From: Muricea muricata
Lineage: Eukaryota > Cnidaria > Anthozoa > Malacalcyonacea > Plexauridae
Reading direction: 5' to 3'
Assembly: GCA_963855995.1 (NCBI GenBank)
Contig: OY979719.1
Coordinates: forward strand, 18,323,312-18,387,311
Length of the DNA stretch: 64,000 nucleotides
Shown here: piece by piece, positions 1 through 14,100 of the stretch
How the letters are laid out: each line of letters starts with the position of its first letter
How positions within the stretch are numbered: position 1 is the first letter of the stretch
Notes under the pieces: model-generated
What the model was told of the DNA's origin: nothing
The model's input: only the letters and a program-made list of their open reading frames with translations
The model's database searches: none
Made by a program: the position numbers and the translations under genes

Positions 1-3000
1 CCTGGCTTCGTCACCAGACCTGCGAGGAGGTACAGTATGGCAGGTTAAAGCAAGTGGTCACATGTGAACGAGAATTCAATTTATGTTAATTTTTTGGCTT
101 TGTATTCAATTGTAACTACTGATATCCAATTTTTGCAACAGCAAATACATTTTTTTGTTTTTCTGACAGGATTTAGCTGGAACATGAACTTTAAATGGGA
201 TTACCTTCCACAGCATGTCCTGGCTGAGCGACAGAATGCTCCAATTTCACCCATCAAGTAAGCCAACAAATTACACTAAATACTTTGCTGTTATGATTGT
301 TCTGTATGCTACAGTACATACCGTACACTATTCTTTAGCACTTATCTTATGCTGCACAGTCTAGCTCTCGCCATTTAGTCCAAGGTCCATATGTGATGCA
401 GGCTATCACCATGTTACTAAACTCAAAATATTTATGTTCATTGTGATACACTGGTTAACAGCATTTAGGTGGCTCAATATTCAGAATTCACTAGAAATTT
501 TATTTGTCTACCATAAAATGTTTGTTTTATAGTGTATGAGTGTATTTAGGTTTAAATTTGCACTGTTCTCTGCATTTCAAAAAGAATTTCTTCAAAGTTT
601 TCCTCAGCATGGAAATCATGTTTTCCGTTTGATCTTACTTCTACTGTACCTTAAATTTGCATAAACTCCGCACCTTATCCATGACAACAATGTCTCTAGA
701 CATACGAACGGTACTAGAATAAAACTTTTCCAATTATAACGAGAACCGGCAGAGCAATGCAATTAATGACCTAAAGTGCCGTAAGCTTTACACTGGGACT
801 AGAAAAGATTCTATGGCGAAAGAAGTACTATGTGCCATGATTTAGACAATCGAGCTTTCGGCTGCCAGACTGCAGTTCTCAACGGAAAGGCAGTCTCGCA
901 ACCGAAAGCTCGAATTAATAACTTATTTCATTCGTTCATAATGTATAATCCTGGCCGCCCCTCCTCAATTTTTTTCATGCATATGAACTTTTGTTTACCA
1001 TAGAACGCCTGTCATAGCTGGTGGACTATTTTCAATTTCACGACGTTGGTTTGACGAAATTGGAAGATATGATCTTGACATGGATGTTTGGGGCGGCGAG
1101 AATTTGGGTTTGTGTCGATTTATACGCTTACTATACAATGCAGCCTTTAATTTTCTATCTTTTGCCGCTTAATTTTCGCTTCACAAACGTCAAGTCTGAC
1201 TCTCCAAAGTGCTACTGGGCACTGCAAGTTCTCTGGTTTTTCATAGGTACTTCAGTTTTCTCCCACCGGGAGTGTTGACAGGGTGGGTTCGGGACTAGCC
1301 CCTAACCGATCCTTCCATCGTAGCTGTGCTCCGTAATCTGACGTGAGTCATGAGTCGTTGTCGTCGAGACATGAGAGCCGTGAACAGCGACCTTAGAAAG
1401 ACTACGGTAGATCAGGACTCGGTTGTATGAGATGTGATTAGTTCTATCCATCGGATGAGGATTTTCTTTCAGCAGTAGTAACTTTAATCAAACTCGCAAA
1501 GCTCGCATTATTTACAACAATGAAGAATCAGCAAAACAAACAACTGGAACATAAGTTGAAATAACAACAATAACGCGAGTAAGATAAGGGATAAGCAAAC
1601 AGACTCGAAGTCTCGACAAGGCAGATCCCATTGACAAAATTAGGAAGCTAGACTAACATGACGATGACAGAAAATACCAAAAATAACGAAGGATGTAAAG
1701 GTTAGATTTTACTGAACAGGAACACTAACCTGCAAGTTAGAGAATGTATCACTCCAAAAATAACTTAATCCTACATAAAAAAATGAGTCTTGAATTTGAT
1801 ACTTTAGGGCTTAGATGTAAAAATGTAAAATTTTGTCGCTTTTTAACTTTCTAAACTTTCTCAATAACTGGTTGCAACTATTTTAAACGTTCGGCATTTT
1901 CGAGTAAAAGTCACTTTTTATGAGTTTAGTATGTCAGTTTAATATCCTTACTGTCATTGCTTTTTATGCCTTTCTGTGGTAGTTGAAAATATGACTATTG
2001 CGTGGATAGCCTTGACCGGCCCAGTTTGGCTCGCAAACCACAGCTTATGAAGATTCTTTCTTTACAGAAATATCATTTCGTGTATGGCTGTGCGGTGGTG
2101 AGATGGAAATTATGCCTTGTTCCAGAGTGGGTCATGTTTTCCGTAATAGACATCCCTATGACTTCCCTGGCGGAAGCATGAATGTTTTTCAGAAGTAAGA
2201 GAAGAAGATGCAGTATTAACTTTTTCTCACCGACGTCTATTTGTGATGTGAACTTGTTATACAAGAGGCAGTCATAGCAATGTTAAGTTTATTATTGCTT
2301 TGTCCAGGAATAGCAGACGTGCCGCAGAAGTGTGGTTGGACAACTACAAGAAATATTATTATGCAGCAGTACCTTATGCCAAGAATATCGGTTTCGGAGA
2401 GTAAGTTTTTGAAGTTTTTTGCTCGAGCCCGGTATTAGTGTCGCCTGAGATGGTATTGGAGAGATAACTGGTCTGTACTCAAATGCTGTGTAATAAATAC
2501 GTTACGTGTTGTGCATTTCTAGTATTCGCGAGAGAGTTGATCTTAAAATGAGACTTGGTTGTAAACCGTTCAGTTGGTATGTCAAGAATGTTTATCCAGA
2601 ATTAAAGTAAGTCCAGTTAACTTAAAGTCTTGGGAGGAAAACTACGTTGAATGAAGTGAACAGACATGGCGTAGAACGTTTTGAGAGGCGTTGACCTGCT
2701 TTAGCCTTATACGAGTTTCATGGCTGTTTTCGTAGAGTTCCTAAAGAAGAGGATGTCCAAGCCTTCGGAGAGATTAAACAAGGAGGGGACTGTGTGGATA
2801 CCTTAGGGCATAACAGTGTCGGAGGAACTGTTGGTCTGTTTAAATGTCATGACGCTGGGGGTAACCAGGTAACACGAGTTATGAATATGTTTAGACAGTG
2901 TAGCGATGAAAATACTGGTATTATGATGTAATATGGAATGTTTGATTGAAGAAGACTTCATTATTGTTTTATGTGTGTTCATTTCATCAAAATAATGTAA

Positions 3001-3877
3001 GCCAGGTAAAGTTTTCTGATGCATGTATGTCCCTGTCTAGGATTGGTCCTTCACAAAGCACGGACAGCTCAAGCACGATGAAATATGCTTGGCTGTGAAA
3101 ATTGGTCGGATAAACGAGGTTGCACGATTTCAACCTTGCCTGGATAACCACCCAAATCAGGTGAAGTTTTGATGGTCTCGATTAAGATAACTCCCCTGAA
3201 TCTCGCAAACCTGTGTCATTGTGGTTGAAAAAACCTGTTATACCTTTTCCTCCTTTAAGTCAACCAGAATTAAACTGTGAACTCTCTCTGGCTTTAGTTA
3301 GGCAATCAAGATGTGCTCTTGTGAGAGCTCAAAAGTTGATTTCCACGTACTATTTACAACACGAGTGACCTGTTGGATATACAAACTCGAGCCAAAGGCC
3401 AGAGTTGTATGTCTGATATTTTATAAATCTATTGACAAAGTACTTTTGGGAACGCATGTTGTACTGTACAAGACAAAATGAATGTTAAACATTGTGCAAA
3501 TCAAGACTGAAATCTATAACATATGTGTTTTCTTCATAAATCATCAAGGTTAATTTCTCTGCCGCTGTCTTCCTAGCAAGTAATTTTAATTGGATGTGTA
3601 GAACAACATTCAGAATGCCTAAATGTGAACATGTTATTGATACATACTGCACTTCGGTGAGACTTCTGTACGCATGCTTTTGTGCTGACAGTTCACTCTT
3701 TGATTTATTGAAATAATTTCCTTTTAGCACTGGGTGTTGACAATGGACCAACAGCTCCGTTTTAAAGGCTCAAATTTTTGTCTGGACAGTCGAAATCACC
3801 AGGAGAAAGGACTCGCGATTGCAAAATGTGATTCAAATGCCGCCTCGCAATCTTGGACGTTCGGTGTAAAGTTATAA
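1..3877 (+). CDS. GALNT2: Polypeptide N-acetylgalactosaminyltransferase, GALNT2-like (3' part of gene)
   Basis: This enzyme starts mucin-type O-glycosylation in the Golgi by moving GalNAc from UDP-GalNAc to Ser/Thr. Nine exons are read: 1-29 (partial), 170-257, 1004-1107, 2068-2194, 2308-2400, 2523-2606, 2736-2868, 3041-3160 and 3728-3877, with all splice phases continuous, giving about 308 C-terminal residues. The Gal/GalNAc-transferase motif is clear (VIAGGLFSI, then [17 protein letters not shown]), followed by [26 protein letters not shown] and a C-terminal ricin-type (R-type) lectin domain with CLD and QDW/QHW repeats, ending at the TAA at 3875-3877. RRAAEVW, YYAAVP, FKWDY and DTLGH are signatures of the GALNT2 branch (GALNT2/14/16) rather than GALNT1 or GALNT11. 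The N-terminal membrane anchor and the UDP-binding half, including the DxH metal site, lie outside the window. Confidence 0.93.
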
Positions 3878-4520
3878 GCTCGCTAGGCCGTCGCATGAGA
3901 ATCAATTTGCCTCGCCTGTAGGCGGATGTCATTTGGAGGGGGTCAGCTGAAGGGGTGGGGTCACAGGTGAAGGGTGCTCACTCTGAAGTGGGGGGTGGGG
4001 GAAGGAGGTGCTAAAATCGTAGATAGGCCGTTTCTATTGCGGTCCAGCTGAAATATCGCCCACAGTCAACCAGGATTCATTCCTGTTCAACTGACAGCCA
4101 ATAGGATAATGTTAAAGAAATTATTTTAATTTATTACATACTGTACGTATCGAAGTCGTGCAGCAAAAAGTCATGTAGGAAAAAAATAGTCAAACACATT
4201 TGCATTTTTATACTAGTATTGAAATTGAGAAACATACACAAACACAGATAGAAAGTATTAGAAATATTAACAAATACGGTTGTTTGCCGGAAACTTGACC
4301 ACGAAGTAGACTTTTGAACATCCAAATACAGTATATATGAATAAATCCTACACAATTTATATCTCTGATATTGTCTTTGTGTCATTGTTCATATTACGAT
4401 AAATGATAAATGTACTATTGTACTGAATCGGTACAAGCTTCCTATCTGTGTCTCCTGTTACATTCCAATGATTCCATTTATCTTTTCTGGACAAAATTCA
4501 TGTTAATCAACACATTTCAG
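3878..4520. other. Convergent 3' flank between GALNT2-like and MRPL30
   Basis: No coding exon is visible. The stretch holds a G-rich run at about 3935-4012 on the plus strand with several GGGG tracts (possible G-quadruplex), then AT-rich sequence that probably carries the 3' UTR and polyadenylation sites of the two convergent genes. Confidence 0.5.
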
Positions 4521-4973
4521 TCACGGCTCTTCTACAATTGAATAATCTGGCGATTTGTTCTTCGACTTTGACTGGTTTCGGCAATATTGCAAGTATTTGT
4601 CAATGTCGAACGATCCATTTTCACGTAGAAATACTGGATCGTCCTTCTCGTTCGAACGCTGGCTATCTCCATCAAGTTTGGGTGTCTCTGTATTCGAAAC
4701 CACATCAACAGGCTTGATTGTTATGAGGTGTTTCACTGCGTTTAACTGGCCGTTTACCGACGGAGAATTCTTATGAATGATCGTTTTATGAAGTTTTGTT
4801 AATCCCAAAGCTTTCAGGGTTCTTTTTTCCCAATACGGCTGTCTTATGCCGCTGCGAATTAAAGTTACAGCAAATAATTTGGGAATCTCGCTGACTTTTG
4901 AGGCCGCCATGTTGAAAGTCGAGCAAAAGCGAGGCCTGGGCTGGCCTGGGTATGACAATAGATTTGATCCCAT
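4521..4973 (-). CDS. MRPL30: Mitochondrial large ribosomal subunit protein uL30m
   Basis: This is a single-exon reading frame of 150 residues. The uL30 core is recognisable: KLFAVTLIRSGI, then a Lys/Arg-rich WEKRTLKALGLTKLHKT segment and IIHKNSPSVNGQLNAVKHL, which match the beta-alpha-beta ferredoxin-like fold of L30 proteins. An N-terminal extension rich in Arg, Ser and Pro fits a mitochondrial presequence. Translation could start at 4973 or at the internal Met at 4910 (MAASKVSEIP). About 70 residues beyond the core form a hydrophilic C-terminal extension with EKDDPVFLRENGSFDIDKYL, as animal mitochondrial L30 proteins carry. The gene diverges from the CATSPERG-like gene with about 150 bp between start codons. 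Confidence 0.85.
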   Translation of the reverse strand: MGSNLLSYPGQPRPRFCSTFNMAASKVSEIPKLFAVTLIRSGIRQPYWEKRTLKALGLTKLHKTIIHKNSPSVNGQLNAVKHLITIKPVDVVSNTETPKLDGDSQRSNEKDDPVFLRENGSFDIDKYLQYCRNQSKSKNKSPDYSIVEEP

Positions 4974-5122
4974 CAGTACATGCGGCCGTAAATAAATCTC
5001 TGGGAATTCTGTAAGTGCTTCTGAAAAAAACTTGGAAAAACGTCGATTTATCTTGCTTAAAAATTACTTTTTACTTTCTTTACATACTTAGATAGGTGTA
5101 GCAGATATTCTCCTTTCAAAAT
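4974..5122. promoter_or_regulatory. Probable bidirectional promoter, MRPL30 / CATSPERG
   Basis: Only 149 bp separate the start codon of MRPL30 (minus) from the start codon of the CATSPERG-like gene (plus). Both 5' UTRs and core promoters must lie here or overlap the genes. No TATA box was identified with confidence. The arrangement pairs a housekeeping gene with one expected to be testis/sperm-specific. Confidence 0.5.
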
Positions 5123-8100
5123 ATGAAATATTTGAAGAGTTTCGCGCTAGTTTTGACGGTTTTAACGGGCAGTTTTGCGATGGACGAAACTTGCATCTGG
5201 TTAATGGATGTTTTGGAAATGGTCACAGATTCCAAAGATGAAACAAAATTTCGACTTCATCAGCACGCAATACGTGTTGGGAACTCGTATTTTGTGAGGC
5301 TACGTATTTCTTGCGAAAACCAGGTATGGGTAACCTTGAATTTTTTTCTCTTTTTATGAAATTTTTTCTCTCGAATTGTTTCTTTGTTTAAATGCGATAA
5401 AATGTATGTTTTACTTGCCTTGTATGTTGTCCATCTATTTCTCGATTATTTACCTTGTTGCGGCTGTTTTACAGCCACTTAGTCCCGCCCATTTGTTGGC
5501 ACTTAAGGGGGTCCAATAGTAAATAATTTCAAAATTCATCGATTTTCAAAAATTTTACAAAATATTGTTAATGGCGTTCTCTAAACATATCCAAAATTTC
5601 AAACAACAAAATGAATTATAAACGGAGAAATTCAGCAAATTCTACACCGTGTTAGGGTAAAACCATGATTTTACCAAGAGCAAATAATGGTATGCAATTG
5701 GTTTACTCTATTGTGTCCTTTTCCATAGCATTGCTCAATTAATGTTATTCTAATGCATGCAAAAACTTTAAAGCAGTTTTTCTCAAATTGCCGAAAACCA
5801 CCAATCGCCATTATTGCATGCGCAATATCTCAAGAAGTATGTAAGCTATTGACTTCAAACTTTCAGTGTGTGTTCTGTGTTACATTCTCTTGGAGATGAA
5901 CCAGAATCATAAAAACATTTGCAATAGTATGCAAGTTATGATAGTCAGTATCATCTCGATAATATCTAGTTTCAATATTTTGTCCGCAAAAAAATTATTT
6001 TTGCCTCAATCACCATAGTTCTGGTTCATCTCCAAGAGCATGTGATATACTATTAAAATAAAGTTATTTTAGATTTTTATCATTCATAGTTGTTGAGATA
6101 TCATGTTTACAAATATATGGATTTTTCACCATCAGGGAGTAATTAACATGGTAGCCATGGCAATGGTAACTTTGAAAAACTTATTTTTATGTTTGTGGTA
6201 CCATGTCTTAACACCTGACCAAAGATGAACTGCATAGCATTAAAACACACAAAAATTTTTTTTTAGTATTGGACCCCCTTAAAAATAAAATAATGATATT
6301 ATAACGTTATTTTAATCTATTAATTTAAGAGTTGCGTAGATTTCAGAAAAACACTAAAACAGTCGCAATAAAGTAACGAACACCGATTAGAGTCAGATAT
6401 GATGGATGACAATAGTTAAAGGTCTTTGGATAGGCTAGAGAATAGAGTGTTCAAAATTTCATATGTTTGATATAATTGATGTGTATGGTAGGAAACACTG
6501 CAATGATTTGTATAAGGCCATGTTAGCATAAATTTTGACAGGCGACATAGCATTGAATTGGAGATGTATGTAATCTGAAATGGCAAAAAAAACCCAATGC
6601 TTGTTAAAATTGCAATCGCAGATTGGAAAAATTCTGCTATAAAGGTCAACCAAAGAGATTTATGAAATTATACATGTGCAAACTTATTTACTGGGTTTTT
6701 TTTAACAGATTGGGATATCTAATCATGTTCTTCATGTTAGCATAGTTTAGTTTAGTTTATTCGGATGATTTCCACACACTTTAGGTAAATCCATACATAG
6801 CAAGGTCACTTGTCCACTCAGGTTACACTCCAGTTACAAGATTAGAGATCTCTGGCTATGGTCTTGATGATGTCATGCATACAACTAGAGTCCAGTACGC
6901 TGATGGTGTGCTCGTTCAATTCCAGCAATCAACAAGTAGAACTGACCTAGAGGGAGACTTTCTGATGATGTAAGGGAACATATTTAATTGGAAAAATTAG
7001 GCAATGTACTCAGGGTCAAAACTAGGGTGTTAATTCACCATAGCAAAAAAGATTTTACCAGAATGCCTTGTGGTCAGAAATCGTTTAAAAAGGCAAATTA
7101 ACATCGTTTAAAGAACAGATAGAAGACAATAGGTTATTTTCTCACTTGTGTTAAAATTCCAATCCATTAGCTCTGCCTCTTGTAACTTTTTCCAGGTTAT
7201 TCTTTCTTGATACCTGCAATGCATTCTGGTAAAATTGACATGTTGCCATCTTTTTTGCTATGGTGAATTGGGGGTGTAGATTGGTCAAAACAACACCCCC
7301 TTTTCAATTAATGCTCTTGTTTGGCCCTAGAGTGGGAAGGTGTGCCACCACCAAATGGTGTTCTTAATGATATCTTCCTGGGTTGTTTTTAGTAGCTTGA
7401 GTGAATTATCTTGAAATTGAATGAAAGAGATCTTCTGTTGTCAAAAAAGATTGTTTTCGACCACTCAAAACATGTTTTAAGAAATTTCTGAAATTTCACT
7501 TATCTGGCCTGGCATTATGTTGTTTAAGAAAAGATCCATGCCTCCCTGCTTCCCTCCCTTACAGAGGAAATTTTTTATGGCATTGGGAGGGGAGATATAT
7601 GAAGATGAGGGGAGTGGAGCAATATTGTCGCAAGGTTGTCTGAGCTATGTGTAAGAAGAGATCTGACAAGCAAATTCAACAATGGTCATAATACTCTGAC
7701 ACAAGTGCTGTAAATTTCTGAATACCAAGTTTTCCATTGAGTGAATTTGTTCCCCTGAAAAAGGGTGGACCCTGTGTTATGGGGTGGATCTCTTCTGGGT
7801 TGACTTGATACTAGGTATCAGTGTTGGTAACTTTGCATGATGCTAAAAACACTTGAAACTGCTATAAAATAATTTTGACCACCCAAAACACAAGCACTAA
7901 CTTATTATACAGTAGTTTGTAATTCATTTTTCATATATTGGAAATGCAGGAACACTAGTATACCACGTGATATTCCTTCAAACTGTACTGGTCATCCATC
8001 CAGTCATCATGAGATCTTCTCATATGAAGTGCAAGAAAATGTCCTCAGTCCACATTGTAATAAAACGCATCTCTGTGATCTGGCCTGGCTGGTACCACTC

Positions 8101-11100
8101 ACTGTTCAAGAACCCAATGTTGTTGTCAAGTGCTTCTTAACAAATCCTCATGAAATTCAAGAAGCAAGGTTGGTTTGTTTAATAATTTGAGCGCTTTGTT
8201 TGTACATGCCCCCGCCCGCCCGCGAAAAAAGGGATCCGTTCAGAAACCACTCTTGTGCGTTGTTATATATTCGGGAATTAAGTAGTTAGAACTTCCCTTA
8301 GGCCAAATAATTTGAGCACTATGATATTTACAAAGTGATGGTAGATCTTATACTCCTTGCTCTTTAATAACCATTCTTAATTTGATCGGTGTCTGTGCTC
8401 TTTGATTTAGAAGATTTGCATACGACACGCTGGGCATAGGTTCTTTCACTGCCTGAAAAGATAAACTTCCCAAATAAGCGCCTTCGCTGAAAACGTCAAT
8501 TTTCACGTTATCGTTCCTAATCAGTAGTAAAAAAACCTATGCCTTTCAATGGACAATTTGCATAACAGACCTGACTAACATTCGATCTGGGCAAACAAAA
8601 AACAAAATCTTTTTCTGCAGTTAGGAAGGGGATCCTACGATTAGCAGAATTGCAGAGTTTGCTGCTGAAATTTGGTAAAATGCGGAAAATTTAGTCGCCT
8701 GTGAAGCTTGCAAAATTTGCATATCTTTGTATTACGTTCGAAAAAAGTTACCATTTTCGCGGCAATTTTAGCTCAAAAATGGTAACTTTTCCTGCGCGTA
8801 ATACAAATATAATTATATACAAAATTTACAAATTTTGCAGGGCTATATTTTCCGTATTTTTCAACATTTCGCCACCATACTTTGCAATTCTACTAATTTT
8901 AAGATGCTCTTTCTAACTGAAGTAAAAGATTTCGTTCTTTCTGACCATATCGAATGTTAGTCTAATATGCAAATTGTCCATTACTGTTAACTGCACTACC
9001 TACAATGGTATCGTTGTATAAGTACGTCTATATTCAGTGTTTTCAGGATCATCAAAACAATGATCATCCCATACCAGTCCCATACTTGTAGACATAGGTA
9101 GACACAAAATTAATCTATATCGTCTTTCATTACCTGACTAGCAAAACTCAGCGTTTCGGGAAGTTAGTAATGACGTATAGTCGTAGACCATGCACAGACA
9201 TGCCGGTCGTGTTTTTTAATGTAGCTAGTGTTTTATTACTTGCAGTCTAATGGTCCATTCACGAGGAATGAGCACGTCAGATCAGAATGAGGTTGGAGAA
9301 GTTGTTACGGATTTACCAGATGAAATTAATCTCAAGAAAACAATGAGTATTGATAACGTACCATTAAACATGCCGTTCTGGTTGGTGAACGGTTTTGACA
9401 GTACAGATTACGGGTTTTTTACAGACTCTATGTTCGAAAGAACTTCTGTCATCAAGGTTGGTAACAGTGGCGTAGCCAGCTTCGATAATTGAAGGGGCGA
9501 ATATTCATATATTTGTGTTCACAGACCTTAAAAACAATCGATTTCAAAAGAAATTAATGATGCAAAACATGATACATGAATATTCGCCCCTCCAATTATC
9601 GACGCTGGCTACGCCACTGGTTGGTAACTCGATCGCAGTTTTGATATAATGACAAAATTATTTCCCGAAAATTACTTTGAAACCAAAGTCTTGAAACATT
9701 TCACAATTAGTAAACTTTTGAATGTTGGATACCTTTAACATAGGGATTTGTGTCTCCTTTATATATGACATAAATCCCTCCTTCGGTACCTATCTCTAAC
9801 GAAGTTGAACACATCCCGTTCTTTAGGTTTATAATGTCAGTCAAACAGGTGTATCTAAAGTATGTGGAAACCCGTGTTCTTCTTTGAAAATGAAACAATC
9901 CTCGTTGCTGCCTGACAGAATTTTACTGTCAACTTGTGTAAGTGATGTTGTTTCAACGTATTTAAATTCCGACAAGTACGTAAGCCAAGTTCTTACAGCC
10001 GGAAAATATTTGACGAATTCATTTGCTCAAGTTTAGCAGTTCCTCTGATCAATCGTCAAAATTTTGAACAAGTTCCTTAGAAGTTCACAACTTCCTGTTA
10101 ATTGACCAATCAGAGTGCTATGTCTTATTCGTGAGCTCTCTGATTGGTCAATATGGTCAATAAACAGGAAGCTGTGAACATTTTAACGAACTTTTGAAAA
10201 TATGAGAGATCACCGGAGAAATTGATCAGTGGAAGTGCTAAGCAAGGTCTTATTAATTAAGCTTAATTTCGAAAGGTATAGTTTAATGCCATGTCAGTGC
10301 CATCATGTCAAAAATCAAAAGGTATACTCGTCGTGCAGCCAGTATAGGGCATGCCATAGCTTGGGCCTCGCATTTCAGTCGCCTCGAATGCATTTCAAAG
10401 AGTAGATAATTAAACAGCTAACCTCATTAACTCTTGTTTGAATTGCATTCGACGCGACTGAAATGAGACTTATAAAACATGCCTAACTGTCAATGCCTCG
10501 AGTTTGTACCTAGTTTTCCTAATCAGGCATGACAAGTTGTATTAGATTTTGTAAAGGCATATTGTGGTACATTTTTAATGAAAGAATATCGGCGAAGGAG
10601 TTTCGATATTCTTGACTTGCAACCATTCTCACGGGACACACGAGACAATGTTTCTCAGCCACGTTGGCTGGTGCCCACAATAGAGCTGATAAAATATTCA
10701 TTTCTACTTTACCACCAACATGGCCGACGTGCAAGTCAAGAGTACATGCAGGGTGTCCCAAAAAAGTAAACAAACTGACTTGATTATCGTTCGCAAACGC
10801 GCGTGATTATCTGTTTAAGCATTTTTACTTGTAAGCTGATTTGTATTGTAACAATAGGAGTTATCTTGCATTCCAGAAGAGAATTTTATATACCCGTGGG
10901 ATTACCATAGTACTTAAACATTCAAATTATAACAACGGAATAATTTCTACCTTGTCTTTCTTCATGGGACATTGTACGTGAATGTCTGACTTCACTCGCT
11001 TGAATTATACCGATTGTTTTTATCGATCGTGACCCACTACTTGGTACTAAACTTCAAAGTATTGACATGACATGAAAACCATCGACCATCGAAAACCAAG

Positions 11101-14100
11101 TAGATATAGAACTTTTGTTCATTTGTCCATCGTATTTGTTGTAGTTTGGCGTGCAAGAAATTCGACATGAAGCCGTTGGCAACACAGGTAGCTCTCTAGC
11201 ACGCCACATTGTAGAACTAATACACTTGCTTGTATTAAACTTTGCGCGAAAGCCGGATCATCCGTCTCTAGTAATAGCTATTTGTAGGCTCAGTACCGGT
11301 TTAACTGTAAAAAAACTATTTAACTGATTTTCTATTCCAGACAAGTCCAGTATAGTTCTTCGTGAATGTATTCGGAGTATTATCGTACCACCTCAAGTAT
11401 TTCCTGGTGCTGTTAGCATTCTTGCCATTGAAGAATCTTCTGCTAAAGTGTTTGTATCGATTGTCTCCTCAGGTAAGAACGACAGTTAATAGAAGAATTC
11501 TTGTTGTCTTGAAAAGGGCACATTAATTTTTGAGGCATTTTTTAAGGAAGAGCGTGTGGACTATTTCTACATCCGTAAATGTTCCCATTTCACAGTATAG
11601 AAACAAATTATGAAAGCTAAAGTCAAGTAAATTAAAATATAGGTTACAAAATGAGAATAAGAAGGGGATGGAAGTGATTTAATGCAGGGTAATAATTCCG
11701 TGTTCTCAGTACGCGAAATTAATCTTCAATCCATCAAAGTTAAAACATGACAAGTAAAACGCTGGTTAGGACTAGGGTTTGGGTTAGGGCTTGGATTAAG
11801 ATTTATTTGAGAACACGGAATTATTACCTAATGCAGTTACATTAGTTTCATGAATTTTTTTCTTCCAGGAAGTGATCTGGCGTTTCTTGAATTAAAAGAT
11901 GCGGAAAATAGAACTTTGTGTCAATTCCTTGCAGCCGATGTTGGCCAAGGAGGTTCGAGTAACTGATTAATTGTTGTATGCTGAATATCTTGAAGATCTT
12001 AAAGAATATAGACATATGCAACACGTCTTTGCAACATCATGCATGAAACTTTAATCAAAGTATAATTTTGTGGAAACACCACGCTAATTTATTATCACAA
12101 AAAAGCTTTCGATCCGTAAGCTCGGATCTTCATTTAAATTAAATAGAATTGAATAATTTTGAATTAGTCGCATTATTATTAGCAGTAATGAAGATTCGAG
12201 CATACGGGCAATCCGAGCAATCTTTGCGATAACAAGTTTACATGGTGTTTGTACAAAATTATGTTTTAATAAACAATCACCTTGCAAGTATACAAGGAAC
12301 TTGTCATGTAACTGGTTAATACATGTATTTGCGTTTACCAACCAAACGAACACAATATTGTCGGTGCAACATGACGTACTCATTGTCAAACGATCAAAAT
12401 GTGAATAAATGTGTCATCAAAATTTGATCAAAGTTCATTTGTAACATAATGCAACAGTGCTCACACAGTGCAACCGATGGTTAGCTTAACCCTGGGTTAA
12501 CGTAAAATTTCTTTCCAAACTTTCCTGTAGCTTGTTGATAGTACTGCGAGATATTTCTGTAGAAATCTTGTCTTGATAAATAGTAGTTTTGTTTGGAAAA
12601 GTTTTAAAATAAACGGATATGTAGAAACACAGAAACTGAAACATGGGGTTGAACTTTAACCCAGATTTAGTGCTAACCCAGCTTTGAGCAACTGACTATC
12701 TGTTTTCAATGATTTTGGCATTGCTTCTAAAATAGTGTAAGGTTTTGTAATCATATGTCTTATGGCAACTCAGCTGGTCTGATGTGACTTGAGGAGATTT
12801 TTATCTTTTCCGTGAAAAAGAGAATAATTTCACCCATTGTAAATCGGGAGTGTTTTGTTTTTAGGTGACTGCATTATTCAAGATGCGAGTATAAGTCAAA
12901 TTCCTGACGTTCTATACGTGTTCTTGGTGTCCTATTCGTCGCGTTATCATATTATAGGATATTCCAGTAAGTTTTGTATTTTTTTTGTCACCTGGCAATC
13001 CTGTTTGTAACTATGCAAAAACAACGCCAAGATTTTGTCTAGTTTATATATACGATTTAACTCATGTAATTTATTGTAGGTAATCAATGGGAAATACGGT
13101 TTAGTTTCCCATCAGCTTTAACAAATATCACTCAAGGTTTGTATCCGTGATTTCCTTTCTATCGCACCACTTCAGTCTTACTCTATCTTTCCTCTTCTTT
13201 TACCCAGAAAACGACGAGCATGGAGAGCACTGGACAATGTTGGATTCATCTTCCGCAGGAACTTCATCTGTGTATCTGACTGGTATATCTTTTACTCGCT
13301 GCACTGGCACTGACCTCTTTGTCTGGGGTAATGTTTTCTTTTACAGGTGCGTGGATAAATGATTAAAAAAATTATGTCTCTGTCATGGTTGTTGGAAATT
13401 TTGAGGACCTCAGCTTTGTTATCGTTCGATGTATGCAATTGTTTTTATTTATGAATTTAGTCCTAATGGAGGCGAGAACTTTGTTTGGTTACGAGACTAT
13501 AACCGCGACTCAAACATCTCGGTGTTTACTTCGGCAGAAGATGGTTCATATGCGTTTCTGACAGACTCTCAACAGGTACGGCTATCGTTGAACTAAAGCG
13601 GAAGTGTGCCCGCAAATTATACAAAGAAGGGGGTGAGGTATTTGTCTTGACATGCATAACATTAACATTGTCAGTAGTGCGATCAAAAGCACACAAAAAA
13701 CATAGGAAAATCTTTCACTGCCTGGAACGGTAGAGACATCGTCTGAAGTTTGGAGTGAGAATCTTTCACGTTAGCAAATATAGATTAAAAAACCACGGCC
13801 AGGTGACAATTTAAGAAAATATAAAAAGATACAAATTCCGAAAAATAAAGTCATCTTGCTGTCAAGATATGAATAAAAACAAGACAAACAATTGACACTG
13901 TGAATTTTCGACTTTCTGTCTGACGATGACTTTGAAATAAAGTCGAAAATTCACAGTTTAATTGTTTTTCTTGTTTTTATTCATATCTTGAATTGCAAGA
14001 TGACTTTATTTTTCGGAATTGGTTTCTTTTTAAATATCGATTATGCGGTGCTATTATCAATGTGCTTCCATCTTACTTGCCTTTGAACAAGTACTTTGTT

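Noticed and set aside
64..261. Open frame starting at 64 as a separate small gene
   Set aside because: Only its second half is coding: it is exon 170-257 of the GALNT2-like gene read through the upstream intron.
1021..1278. Open frame of 85 codons at 1021
   Set aside because: Wrong frame of the GALNT2-like exon 1004-1107 (correct frame gives IAGGLFSI...WGGENL).
11760..11800. Interstitial telomere repeat
   Set aside because: The GGGTTTGGGTTAGGG stretch is short and imperfect and is part of the 141-bp MITE.
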